This document shows positions 25,970 through 32,748 of a DNA stretch of 42,771 nucleotides, piece by piece. The notes below the pieces were generated by a model, which saw only the letters and a list, made by a program, of their open reading frames with translations, was not told where the DNA came from and searched no databases. The stretch is taken from NCBI RefSeq assembly GCF_010093135.1, contig NZ_PDWK01000024.1, forward strand, positions 1 to 42,771. The letters are read 5' to 3'. Every line of letters begins with the position of its first letter. Positions within the stretch are counted from its first letter, which is position 1. A program made the translations under genes and the position numbers. Origin of the DNA: Pseudoxanthomonas taiwanensis (lineage in GTDB: Bacteria > Pseudomonadota > Gammaproteobacteria > Xanthomonadales > Xanthomonadaceae).

Positions 25970-27754
25970 TCAGTTCTCGTCTGCGGGTCGGATGGAATCG
26001 GGCACCACGCGGGCCCCGTACTGCTCGACCAGGCGGCGCACCGCCGGGTCGTTGTGGAAGGTCTCCTCGGCCGCCGCCTGGCGCGAGTCGCGCTCGCGGT
26101 CCAGCCGCTGGTTCAGGGTCTCGGCGGGCAGCTCGCCCACCTGGAACACGATCTTCGGCACCGCGCCCAGCCCGGCGCCCAGGGCCTCGGCCAGCACCGC
26201 GGTGGACTTCTCCGTGCGCAGGTACTCGAAGCCGGGCGCCAGGGCCAGGGTCAGCACCCCGCCGGCATGGGACACGAAGGCCGAATGCGCGGCCAGCTCG
26301 CGCGCCGGCCCGCGGAGGTCGCAGGCGGCGACCCGGCGCAGCCAGTCCTCGGCGTCCTCGATCACCCCGCCCGAAGCGGCGGGTGCCGACGGCGCGGCCA
26401 CGGGCGCCACCGGCTCCGGTGGCGGCATGGCCGCCGGCTCCGCCGCGGGCGCGGGCGCCGGCCGGGGCGCGGCGGCCGGCATCACGATGTCCGGGGCCAG
26501 GCCGGCCACCGAGGCCGGTTCGGTCCGCCCCAGGCCCCGGGCCGGCCCGGCCGGAGGCACGGCCGGTGCCGGGCCGGCCGGCGCCGGTGCCGCGGACAGG
26601 CCCGCCGCCGGCCCCGGTGCCGGCCGCGCGCCGCCATGCAGGCCGGCGCCACCGGAAGCCGGCGGACCGGCATCGGCCTCGGGCCGGAAGGCCAGCATGC
26701 GCAGCACGGTCATCTCGAAGCCCACGCGGGGCGACGGGGCCAGGTCCAGGTCGCGGCGGCCGTTGACCGCCATCTGGTACCACAGCTGCACCACCTCCGG
26801 GCGCAGCCGCGGCGCGTAGGCGTCCACGGCGATGCCCTCGTCGTCCTGCGCCGCGCCGGGCACCAGCTGCCGCACCTGGATGCGGTGCAGGGCCTCGGCC
26901 AGGGCCTCCAGCACGTTGCCCCAGTCCGGAGCGAAGCCGGCCAGGGTGGCCACCACCTGCAGCAGGCGCGCTCCGTCGCCGTCGGCCAACGCGTCCAGCA
27001 GCGCCGCCACCTGGGTGCGGTCCACGCTGCCGAGCATGGCCCGCACCGCGTCCTCGCGCAGCGCGCCGCCGGCGTAGGCGATGGCCTGGTCCAGCAGGGA
27101 CAGGCCGTCGCGCAGGCTGCCGTCGGCCGCCCGCGCGAGCTGGCGGATCGCCCCCGGCTCGGCCTCGATGCCCTCGGCAGCCAGGATCCTGGTCATCTGG
27201 CCCTCGATCTGGCCCTCGTCCAGCCGCTTGAGGTTGAACTGCAGGCAGCGCGAGAGCACCGTGATCGGCAGCTTCTGCGGGTCGGTGGTGGCCAGCAGGA
27301 ACTTCACGTGCTCCGGCGGCTCCTCCAGGGTCTTCAGCAGGGCGTTGAAGGCCGCCTTGGAGAGCATGTGCACCTCGTCGATGAGGTACACCTTGTAGCG
27401 GCCGCGCGAGGGCATGTACTGCGCGTTCTCGATCACCTCGCGCACGTCGTCCACGCCGGTGTTGGAGGCCGCGTCGATCTCCAGCAGGTCGATGTAGCGG
27501 CCGGCGTCGATGTCGGTACAGGCCGCGCACCGGCCGCAGGGCTCGGCGCTGGTGCCCTGCTCGCAGTTGAGCGACTTGGCGAAGATGCGGGCGATGGTGG
27601 TCTTGCCCACGCCCCGGGTGCCGGTGAACAGGAACGCGTGGTGCACCCGCCCGCTGTCCAGGGCATTGCCCAGCGCGCGGACCACGTGTTCCTGCCCGAC
27701 CAGTTCGGAGAAGCGCTTCGGGCGCCACTTGCGGGCGAGGACGAGGTAGGACAT
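25970..27754 (-). CDS. dnaX: DNA polymerase III subunit tau/gamma
   Basis: The clamp-loader ATPase, 594 residues. The start MSYLVLARKWRPKRFSELVGQ is the conserved N-terminus, so the ATG at 27754 is firm. The Walker A motif is FTGTRGVGKTT, the four-Cys zinc site is in CEQGTSAEPCGRCAAC, Walker B is VYLIDEVHML, and the SRC motif is in LPITVLSRCLQF. A long Ala/Pro linker (about residues 360-470) joins the tau C-terminal domain, which contacts DnaB and the polymerase. I did not look for a gamma frameshift site base by base; no A-rich slippery stretch was evident. Confidence 0.96.
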   Translation of the reverse strand: MSYLVLARKWRPKRFSELVGQEHVVRALGNALDSGRVHHAFLFTGTRGVGKTTIARIFAKSLNCEQGTSAEPCGRCAACTDIDAGRYIDLLEIDAASNTGVDDVREVIENAQYMPSRGRYKVYLIDEVHMLSKAAFNALLKTLEEPPEHVKFLLATTDPQKLPITVLSRCLQFNLKRLDEGQIEGQMTRILAAEGIEAEPGAIRQLARAADGSLRDGLSLLDQAIAYAGGALREDAVRAMLGSVDRTQVAALLDALADGDGARLLQVVATLAGFAPDWGNVLEALAEALHRIQVRQLVPGAAQDDEGIAVDAYAPRLRPEVVQLWYQMAVNGRRDLDLAPSPRVGFEMTVLRMLAFRPEADAGPPASGGAGLHGGARPAPGPAAGLSAAPAPAGPAPAVPPAGPARGLGRTEPASVAGLAPDIVMPAAAPRPAPAPAAEPAAMPPPEPVAPVAAPSAPAASGGVIEDAEDWLRRVAACDLRGPARELAAHSAFVSHAGGVLTLALAPGFEYLRTEKSTAVLAEALGAGLGAVPKIVFQVGELPAETLNQRLDRERDSRQAAAEETFHNDPAVRRLVEQYGARVVPDSIRPADEN

Positions 27755-27815
27755 CAGGCAACCGGCTCGATCAGGACCGGCATTGTGCCATGCCCGCCCG
27801 GCCGGCAAGCCGGCC

Positions 27816-27844
27816 TTGTGGCAAGTGCCCGCTGGGGTTAGAAT
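27816..27844 (+). promoter_or_regulatory. Promoter of tRNA-Ser
   Basis: A -35-like TTGTGG (27816-27821) and a good -10 box TAGAAT (27839-27844) with 17-nt spacing lie about 40 nt before the tRNA. The stretch after the -10 is very GC-rich, as expected for a stable-RNA promoter under stringent control. Confidence 0.65.
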
Positions 27845-27885
27845 TCGCCGCCCGACAGGGCGCTTCCGGCGCCCTGCCAGGTTCC

Positions 27886-27978
27886 GGAGAGGTGTCCGAG
27901 TGGTTGAAGGAGCACGCCTGGAAAGTGTGTAGGCGGCTATAAACCGCCTCGGGGGTTCGAATCCCCCTCTCTCCGCCA
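27886..27978 (+). tRNA. tRNA-Ser (anticodon GGA)
   Basis: A 93-nt class II tRNA with encoded CCA. The acceptor stem GGAGAGG pairs with CCTCTCC, the discriminator is G, and the anticodon loop CTGGAAA gives anticodon GGA (reads UCC and UCU). A long variable arm (AGGCGG with CCGCCT) and the T arm GGGGG-TTCGAAT-CCCCC fit serine. Its 3' end is the integration site of the mobile element that follows: the last 17 nt plus one base form the left 18-bp repeat. Confidence 0.97.
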
Positions 27979-27979
27979 G
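27962..27979 (+). repeat. attL core: 18-bp direct repeat, left copy
   Basis: TCCCCCTCTCTCCGCCAG, comprising the last 17 nt of tRNA-Ser and one further base. It is identical to 32749-32766. Because it keeps the tRNA 3' end intact, the tRNA stays functional after insertion, the usual outcome for tyrosine integrases. Confidence 0.9.
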
Positions 27980-27987
27980 ATACGCCT

Positions 27988-28020
27988 AAACCCCTGTTTT
28001 TACAGGGGTTTTTCTTTTTT
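27988..28020 (+). terminator. Intrinsic terminator just inside the left end
   Basis: A 10-bp stem (AAACCCCTGT with ACAGGGGTTT), a TTTT loop and a tail rich in T (TTCTTTTTT) make a textbook rho-independent terminator. It lies 10 nt after the tRNA and stops tRNA transcription before the integrase gene. Confidence 0.93.
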
Positions 28021-28035
28021 CGGAGAGAACGCGCC

Positions 28036-28055
28036 TGGTACATGGATTGGTACAT
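28036..28055 (+). repeat. Candidate integrase arm sites, tandem TGGTACAT
   Basis: TGGTACAT occurs at 28036-28043 and 28048-28055, twelve nt apart, directly before the integrase start. A third copy of TGGTACA lies near the right end (32684-32690). Repeats like these at both ends are typical of arm-type binding sites of tyrosine integrases. Binding is inferred. Confidence 0.45.
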
Positions 28056-28057
28056 TC

Positions 28058-29629
28058 ATGCGCCTGCCTCGCTACTTGCTCCACCGCCCTAGCGGCTACA
28101 CCTTCCGCCTGGTCGTTCCCAAGCACCTGCGCCGCCAATTCGACGGACGCGGCGAGATCCGGCGCAGCCTTCGCACGCATGATCCGCGCCTGGCGCTGGC
28201 ATGGTCAGGCGCGTTGTTGCTCGCCTACCATGCGGCTATCGCACGGGTGGAGGCGTCGGGGATGGTGTGGCGGAAACAGGACGATGACGACCTGGCGCAA
28301 GCGCTGGGCCTGACTGGCGGACGCAAGCCGAAAGAGTGGAAGGTGGTACATGCCGCCTCCGGCATGTCGATGGAAGGCCCGGACACCGACGACAGGGCGG
28401 CCGACATGGCGGCCGCCAAGGAGGCGGCCAGGTTCCTGGCCGAGTTGTACGGCGGGGCCGGCCCACTGGCGAACCAGCCGCCGCCGTCGGCCCTGCCGGT
28501 ACCGCCGCCACCTGGCCCACCGCCTGGCGTCCACAACAGCCGGACAGACAGCGCCGTGGACTTCTGGCTGAAAGCCGAGCGGCCGAACTTCACCACGCCG
28601 GCCCGCTTGAAGACCTACCACAAGTTGAAGAAGACCGGCGAAACCTTCGCCGCCTACGTCAAGCCGGGAACCCGGCTCTACACACTGGGCCGCGCGGACT
28701 GCGCAGGCTTCTACAACCACTTGATGGCCGGCGGCCTGGCGCGCAAGACCGCGCAGTCCGTCCAGTCCTACCTCAAACGGTTCTTTACCTGGGCCGCGTC
28801 CAGCGGCTACTACCCCGACGACAAAGCCAATCCGGCCGCCGGGCATATCCGCCTGACCCGGGCCGACAAGGCTAGCCGGCGCGGTACCGGCTTCCAGGCG
28901 TTCAAGGCCGAGCAACTGCGGATGATGTTTGCGCCCGAGGCGTTCGCCATCCTGCCGACGCTCAAAGACCGCTGGCTGGCCGTGCTGGCGCTTTACACCG
29001 GGGCCAGGTCGAACGAGCTGGCCCGGTTGGAGCTGGTGGACGTGGGGCCGGACGAGCACGAGGGCGTGCCCGTCCTGGACATCAACGAACTGGCCGAAGA
29101 CAAGGCCGTAAAGGCCGAGGCCAGCATTCGCCTGGTGCCAATCCACCCCGACCTGCTGGCCCTGGGCCTGCTGGATCGGGTGGAGGCCAGGAAGGCCGCC
29201 GGGGAGTCCCGGCTTTTCCCCGGCAACCTGCTGACGCAGAACGGCCCGGCCGCGTCCAGTCAGAAGGCGTTTCTGTCGGCCCTGAAAGCGTGGGGCATTG
29301 CCCCGCGCGGCAAGGGCCGGATGGGGCTTCACTCCTTCCGCGCCACCGTCATCCAGACGATGACCCGCAAAGGCGTGGCCCAGGGCTGGCGGGAACGCTT
29401 CGTTGGCCACGAGAGCAGCGAAGGGCCAAGCACGCTGGATACCGACCACGCCGCCACCTACGGGGCTGGCGGCTCGGCGCTGAGAGCGACGGCCGCCGCC
29501 TGCCTGCCGGCCCTGGACTGGGCCGCCGAGGGCGTCATTGACATTGACGGCCTGCGGCCGTTGCTGGCTATTGGCGCGGCCCCGGAGACAGCACGGAGCG
29601 GACGCCGGAAGGCAACGCAAAAGCGTTAG
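28058..29629 (+). CDS. Tyrosine integrase of the mobile element
   Basis: A 523-residue site-specific recombinase that would integrate the element at tRNA-Ser. The N-terminus (MRLPRYLLHRPSGYTFRLVV) resembles the arm-binding domain seen in DUF6538-type integrases. A Pro-rich linker lies near residues 147-165, and the catalytic domain starts near 265. The active-site set is visible: Arg316 in TGARSNELARLEL, His425 and Arg428 in HSFRATV, His451 in VGHESSEG, and the nucleophile Tyr468 in HAATYG. The start at 28058 has no clear ribosome-binding site and overlaps the TGGTACAT repeats, so the integrase may repress itself. It ends in a 3-nt overlap with the convergent MobC-like gene. No excisionase gene is recognised beside it. 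Confidence 0.92.
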   Translation: MRLPRYLLHRPSGYTFRLVVPKHLRRQFDGRGEIRRSLRTHDPRLALAWSGALLLAYHAAIARVEASGMVWRKQDDDDLAQALGLTGGRKPKEWKVVHAASGMSMEGPDTDDRAADMAAAKEAARFLAELYGGAGPLANQPPPSALPVPPPPGPPPGVHNSRTDSAVDFWLKAERPNFTTPARLKTYHKLKKTGETFAAYVKPGTRLYTLGRADCAGFYNHLMAGGLARKTAQSVQSYLKRFFTWAASSGYYPDDKANPAAGHIRLTRADKASRRGTGFQAFKAEQLRMMFAPEAFAILPTLKDRWLAVLALYTGARSNELARLELVDVGPDEHEGVPVLDINELAEDKAVKAEASIRLVPIHPDLLALGLLDRVEARKAAGESRLFPGNLLTQNGPAASSQKAFLSALKAWGIAPRGKGRMGLHSFRATVIQTMTRKGVAQGWRERFVGHESSEGPSTLDTDHAATYGAGGSALRATAAACLPALDWAAEGVIDIDGLRPLLAIGAAPETARSGRRKATQKR

Positions 29630-29886
29630 ACGCTATCGACGGAAGCGGTCGGCGAAGCCGGGGGCGCATAACGCAGAACGCCAGCCCGCAGATTGGAGCG
29701 CAGGCGTTCCAGGTCAGCGTCAGGCATGAGCCGAAGCGCGGCCAGCAGCTTGTCATCGATGATCGAATCGAACGCGCCACCGAACTGACAAAGCCGGTGG
29801 GTGCGGGCAGAGCGTGCGCGATCTTTTGCGCGGGCGAGTTTGGCGGACAAGTCAGCGACGATTTGGTCGGGGGTACGTTTTGCCAT
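29626..29886 (-). CDS. MobC/TraD-like relaxosome accessory protein
   Basis: A small basic protein of 86 residues. The N-terminal helix (MAKRTPDQIVADLSAKLARAKD) is followed by RARSARTHRLCQFGGAFDSII. This resembles the TRRKVLVGA-type segment of IncQ MobC and the R.RRLI.LGGL segment of TraD proteins of MobQ systems. It is read away from the relaxase gene across the oriT-like region, exactly where mobC lies in IncQ plasmids. Its likely role is to help open DNA at oriT. Sequence similarity is short, so the assignment leans on position. I chose the ATG at 29886; a longer frame to 30054 would cover the oriT. Confidence 0.6.
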   Translation of the reverse strand: MAKRTPDQIVADLSAKLARAKDRARSARTHRLCQFGGAFDSIIDDKLLAALRLMPDADLERLRSNLRAGVLRYAPPASPTASVDSV

Positions 29887-29993
29887 GACGGTTAGAACTG
29901 ATGGGAATACCAGCAGTCTGCGGTGGGGGTCGCATTTGGCAAGGGCCAGCCATTGACGAAGTGAGCCAGCGCCGCAGGATGAAGGGCGTAGCC

Positions 29994-30046
29994 GAGCGAA
30001 GCGAGGCGAGCCAATCCGACGCGACAGAGCGAAGCGAAGGAGCCAA
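29994..30046. repeat. Imperfect direct repeats beside oriT
   Basis: Two ~20-bp repeats, starting GAGCGAAGCGA and ending GAGCCAA, lie at 29994-30014 and 30027-30046. Further GAGCCA(A) copies occur at about 29963 and 30094. They directly flank the oriT hairpin and could bind the MobC-like protein or another accessory factor. Confidence 0.5.
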
Positions 30047-30086
30047 AGGCGCACTTATACATTGCCTTCGGCAATGTGTGCGCCCT
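30043..30086 (-). other. oriT with IncQ-like nick site
   Basis: An inverted repeat, ACATTGCC (30059-30066) with GGCAATGT (30070-30077), surrounds a 3-nt loop. Read on the minus strand it is followed by ATAAGTGCGCC, which matches the nick region of the IncQ plasmids (TAAGTGCG then a cut before CCCT). The predicted nick lies between 30050 and 30049 on the minus strand. A second outer stem (GGCGCAC with GTGCGCC, 30048-30054 and 30078-30084) encloses the first, with a TTAT bulge. The site lies between divergent mobC-like and relaxase genes, as in IncQ plasmids. Confidence 0.8.
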
Positions 30087-30144
30087 ACGGGGTGAGCCAA
30101 AGCAAAAGCAGGAGCAAAAGCAAAACCGCGAACCACAACACAAC

Positions 30145-31608
30145 ATGGCGATCTACCATCTATCGGCGCAGGTCATCGACCGAAAGAGCGGACGCAGCAG
30201 CGTAGCGGCGGCGGCTTATCGCCTGGGCGTGGACATGGTGGATGAGCGTACCGGCTTGCGCCACGACTACACCCGCAAAAGGGGGGTCGATGGCTGGGAG
30301 CAGATGACGCCAGCGAATGCGCCGGAGTGGATGGCCGACCCGTCGAAATGCTGGAACAGCGTGGAGCGGGTCGAGAAGCGGAAAGACGCGCAGTTGTGCC
30401 GAGAGGTCAACATGGCCTTGCCGCGTGAACTGACCGCCGAGCAGATGAAGGCGCTAACGCGGTCGTGGGTGAAGTCGCAATGTGTTGACCAAGGCATGGT
30501 CGCCACCGTGGCTTGGCACCACTTGGACGGCGACAACCCGCACGCGCATGTGATGGTGTCCATGCGTGAAATCACTGCCGAGGGCTGGGGCAAGAAAATC
30601 CGCAAAGAGTGGACGAAGGAGCGGAAGGACGAACTGACGCAATGGCGGGAGACGTGGGCAGCGGAAGCCAACAAGGCGCTGGAACTGGCCGGGAGCCGGG
30701 AGCGGATTGACCACCGCAGTCTGAAAGAACAGGGCAAAGAGCAGGAGCCGCAGCGACACATGGGGCCGAAAGCCACGGCGATCGAGCGCCGGGGCGGAAC
30801 GCCGGCGCGTGCGCGCTACATTCACCCCACCCCGGCAGGGATGGGGCAGGAGCAGGCCCGGAAGGACCGGCAGCGCGAGCAGGCGGCCACGCCTGCGACG
30901 AAGCGGCAGCCGACGCCGCAGGAGGCATGGAAAGCACAGGGGCAGCGACTGTTGGGGCCGTGGAGGAAGGCCAGGGACGCAGCCGAGCGCGTGGGCCAGC
31001 GCGTGGAACGGCTACGCGATGACGCCAGCCGGAAGTACGAGCAGGTACACAAAGCCGAGCGCGTAGCCTATGGCCGACAGCAGGCGCTGGAACTGGCACA
31101 GAAGCGGGAGCAGTACCACCGCCAGCAGGGCCAGAGCTGGCGAGAAAGCCACCGCCTGCGGGCGTGGTTGGGGTTGGTGCCGGGATGGGTCAGGGAACAG
31201 GACGCGGAAGCCACAGCCGCCGCCGAGTCGGCAGAGCGGCGGCGTGGGCGGCTGGCCGAGGCCAGCGAGCAGGCGAAACAGGCGCGGCAGGCGTGGCAAG
31301 CGGCCAGCCGTCGCCAGCAGCAGGCAGAAAAGCGGGCCGCCGTGGTGGTGGCGGAGTGGAGACGGCGGGCCGCGGCCATGCGGGAACACGTTGCACGTAA
31401 CCCGGAGAAGCCAAAGCCAAAGCGAGAACTGACCGAGGCGGAGAAGTTGCGGGAATGGGCCAAGATGGGCTTGTGGAGCCCGGCCATAGCCGGGCAGTTG
31501 CGAAAGGACGCGGAAGCCAAGCAGGCGGCGGAGAAGCCAGCAATTAGCGAACGGGCGGCGCAGGCGTTTGTGCCGCCGTGGATGAAGCCGGTAACGCGAA
31601 CCAGGTAG
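30145..31608 (+). CDS. mobA: MobA/MobL-type relaxase (MobQ family)
   Basis: A 487-residue relaxase that would nick the element at oriT and lead the single strand into a recipient. The first residues MAIYHLSAQVIDRKSGRSS, and Tyr25 in AAAAYRLG, align with MobA of IncQ plasmids, whose catalytic residue is also Tyr25. The metal-binding motif HHLDGDNPHAH (residues 125-135) is complete. After about residue 230 the protein is charged and Gln/Arg/Ala-rich with long predicted coiled coils, and there is no primase domain like that of RSF1010 MobA. I chose the ATG at 30145; an earlier in-frame GTG (30076) would place coding sequence over the oriT. No clear ribosome-binding site precedes the ATG. Confidence 0.93.
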   Translation: MAIYHLSAQVIDRKSGRSSVAAAAYRLGVDMVDERTGLRHDYTRKRGVDGWEQMTPANAPEWMADPSKCWNSVERVEKRKDAQLCREVNMALPRELTAEQMKALTRSWVKSQCVDQGMVATVAWHHLDGDNPHAHVMVSMREITAEGWGKKIRKEWTKERKDELTQWRETWAAEANKALELAGSRERIDHRSLKEQGKEQEPQRHMGPKATAIERRGGTPARARYIHPTPAGMGQEQARKDRQREQAATPATKRQPTPQEAWKAQGQRLLGPWRKARDAAERVGQRVERLRDDASRKYEQVHKAERVAYGRQQALELAQKREQYHRQQGQSWRESHRLRAWLGLVPGWVREQDAEATAAAESAERRRGRLAEASEQAKQARQAWQAASRRQQQAEKRAAVVVAEWRRRAAAMREHVARNPEKPKPKRELTEAEKLREWAKMGLWSPAIAGQLRKDAEAKQAAEKPAISERAAQAFVPPWMKPVTRTR

Positions 31609-31661
31609 ACGGGCAGCCGAGGCAGCAGCCGAGGCCAGGTCTAACACCCATCCAAAAACAC

Positions 31662-31690
31662 ACGCCCCGCCGGAAGGCGGGGCGTTTCTT
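31662..31690. terminator. Bidirectional terminator between mobA and the repL-like gene
   Basis: A perfect 10-bp stem (ACGCCCCGCC with GGCGGGGCGT) around a GGAA loop. On the plus strand TTCTT follows the stem; on the minus strand GTGTTTTTGG follows it. It is centred between two convergent genes, so it probably ends both transcripts. Confidence 0.85.
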
Positions 31691-32234
31691 ACTTGGTGCG
31701 GGCTTTCAGGGTGGGCTTGAACTTGCCGCCCCTTGTGTCGTGGGCGTCTTTGATGTTGGCGACTCGTTCGGGGGTCATCCGGGTAGTCAAGCCCTTGGCA
31801 AACAGGGTTGAGTTCACGAACGTATGCCCGTTCTTTTTTACGAAAAACCCTTTTGCCGTGAGGGTTCGGAAGTGTCGATTCACCGCCTGCCGGTGCAGGC
31901 CGAGATCGTTGGCGATGGACGTTTGGGAGAGACAAACCAGGTTGCCATACTCCATCTGACGCAGCGTGTAGGCGGCAACTTTCAGTTCTTGCGGAGACAG
32001 CCCGGTATCAAGGAAGCTGATGAAATTGTCGAGGAATGTCAGACAAAAATACGCCTCATCCTCGAACGAGACCGGGCCACGTTCACGGTAGTAAGCAGTT
32101 TTTTCGAGCGTTGCGCCTGCGGCAGCGGCTTCTAGCAAGGCCTGCTTAGCAGCCTCCGTCAACCCCGCTTCTGCGTCGATTTCGTAGGGGATTTCCGAGG
32201 CGGGGACGGTTTCGGTTCTGTTCTGGAGGGTCAT
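31689..32234 (-). CDS. RepL-like winged-helix DNA-binding protein
   Basis: A 181-residue protein whose central part is a winged helix: LSPQELKVAAYTLRQMEYGN, then the helix-turn-helix LSQTSIANDLGLHRQAVNRHF, then TAKGFFVKKNGHTFVNSTLFAKG. The order and the closing motif (V/I-N-x-x-L-x-x-KG) resemble RepL plasmid replication proteins. A role as replication initiator or as regulator of the element is therefore likely, but the similarity is judged by eye. A perfect 22-bp palindrome lies 50 nt upstream and may be its operator. I chose the ATG at 32234, with GGAA about 9 nt upstream; an in-frame TTG at 32273 is unlikely. Confidence 0.65.
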   Translation of the reverse strand: MTLQNRTETVPASEIPYEIDAEAGLTEAAKQALLEAAAAGATLEKTAYYRERGPVSFEDEAYFCLTFLDNFISFLDTGLSPQELKVAAYTLRQMEYGNLVCLSQTSIANDLGLHRQAVNRHFRTLTAKGFFVKKNGHTFVNSTLFAKGLTTRMTPERVANIKDAHDTRGGKFKPTLKARTK

Positions 32235-32283
32235 GGTGGGTATTCCATCGCGGGGGAATGCGAAGGAAGGCAAGCCGCCAGCC

Positions 32284-32305
32284 TCGCCTACAACGTTGTA
32301 GGCGA
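32284..32305. promoter_or_regulatory. 22-bp perfect palindrome upstream of the repL-like gene
   Basis: A perfectly symmetrical 22-bp sequence centred on CAACGTTG, with outer arms TCGCCTA and TAGGCGA. Palindromes of this type are typical operators for dimeric helix-turn-helix proteins. It lies 50 nt before the start codon, where a repressor would block transcription. Confidence 0.6.
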
Positions 32306-32393
32306 TATGTCCGCTTTGTCAACGCACCTGTTGCGAATAGAAACGAAAAAGCGACAGATCGGCAACACGGGGTGAAACACAACATGTTTCAGG

Positions 32394-32440
32394 TTGTAAA
32401 CAGATGCTGTTTACAAGATAGAAACAGCATCTGTTTACAA
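32394..32440. repeat. 19-bp perfect inverted repeat, origin or operator candidate
   Basis: The arms TTGTAAACAGATGCTGTTT (32394-32412) and its exact reverse complement (32422-32440) are separated by 9 nt. Each arm is itself close to a palindrome (AAACAG and CTGTTT halves), so up to four half-sites are present. A smaller inverted repeat (TGAAAC with GTTTCA, 32373-32391) precedes it. The region is the most A/T-rich of the window and fits a replication origin or multi-site operator. Confidence 0.6.
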
Positions 32441-32444
32441 ATCG

Positions 32445-32682
32445 AGAGACAGGAAGTGAAGGAAAAGGCTAAAAACAAGGGAAAAATGAAGAAGATGGCA
32501 GGGGGGTAATAAAGAAAGAGCGTAAGAGGGTATGCGGCCACCTGCGGCGGCCTTGTGCCTTGGCAGGCATGGAGCCTTGGGCCACCTGCCGGTGGCCTGC
32601 CTTCGGCCTAACAGCACCTGGGCGGGCGCTTCCGCACAATGCCCGCAGTCTGCTACACTACGCGCCGACGCTGGTCCGCCAG
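32445..32682. other. Non-coding right part of the element
   Basis: No convincing gene is seen. An A/G-rich stretch (32452-32520) is followed by GC-rich sequence with the direct repeat GGCCACCTGC at 32536-32545 and 32580-32589. The second copy forms part of a hairpin (GGCCACC with GGTGGCC, 32580-32597). A -10-like TACACT lies near 32654-32659. No function can be assigned. Confidence 0.4.
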
Positions 32683-32724
32683 TTGGTACAAACTCTCACC
32701 GGGTTGTTTTTCTCGGAAAAACAA
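32683..32724. other. Right-end recombination region: arm site and AT hairpin
   Basis: TTGGTACA (32683-32690) repeats the sequence seen twice before the integrase. A perfect 9-bp hairpin (TTGTTTTTC with GAAAAACAA around TCG, 32704-32724) follows, 25 nt before the right repeat. The pair probably belongs to the right attachment region, as an integrase arm site plus a structure or a factor-binding site. Confidence 0.4.
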
Positions 32725-32748
32725 GGGTTTAGTGGTGGTTTGGGGCTT

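Noticed and set aside
29622-29634. Small hairpin AGCGT-TAG-ACGCT at the int/mobC-like overlap as a terminator
   Set aside because: Only a 5-bp stem without a T-run, within the overlapping stop codons; too weak to list as a feature.
30076-30144. An upstream in-frame extension of the relaxase
   Set aside because: It would make the oriT hairpin coding, and MobA proteins of IncQ type start at MAIYHL.
32258-32509. An 83-codon frame on the plus strand in the right part of the element
   Set aside because: It runs straight through the perfect palindrome and the 19-bp inverted repeat and has no recognisable motif; the DNA structure explains this region better.
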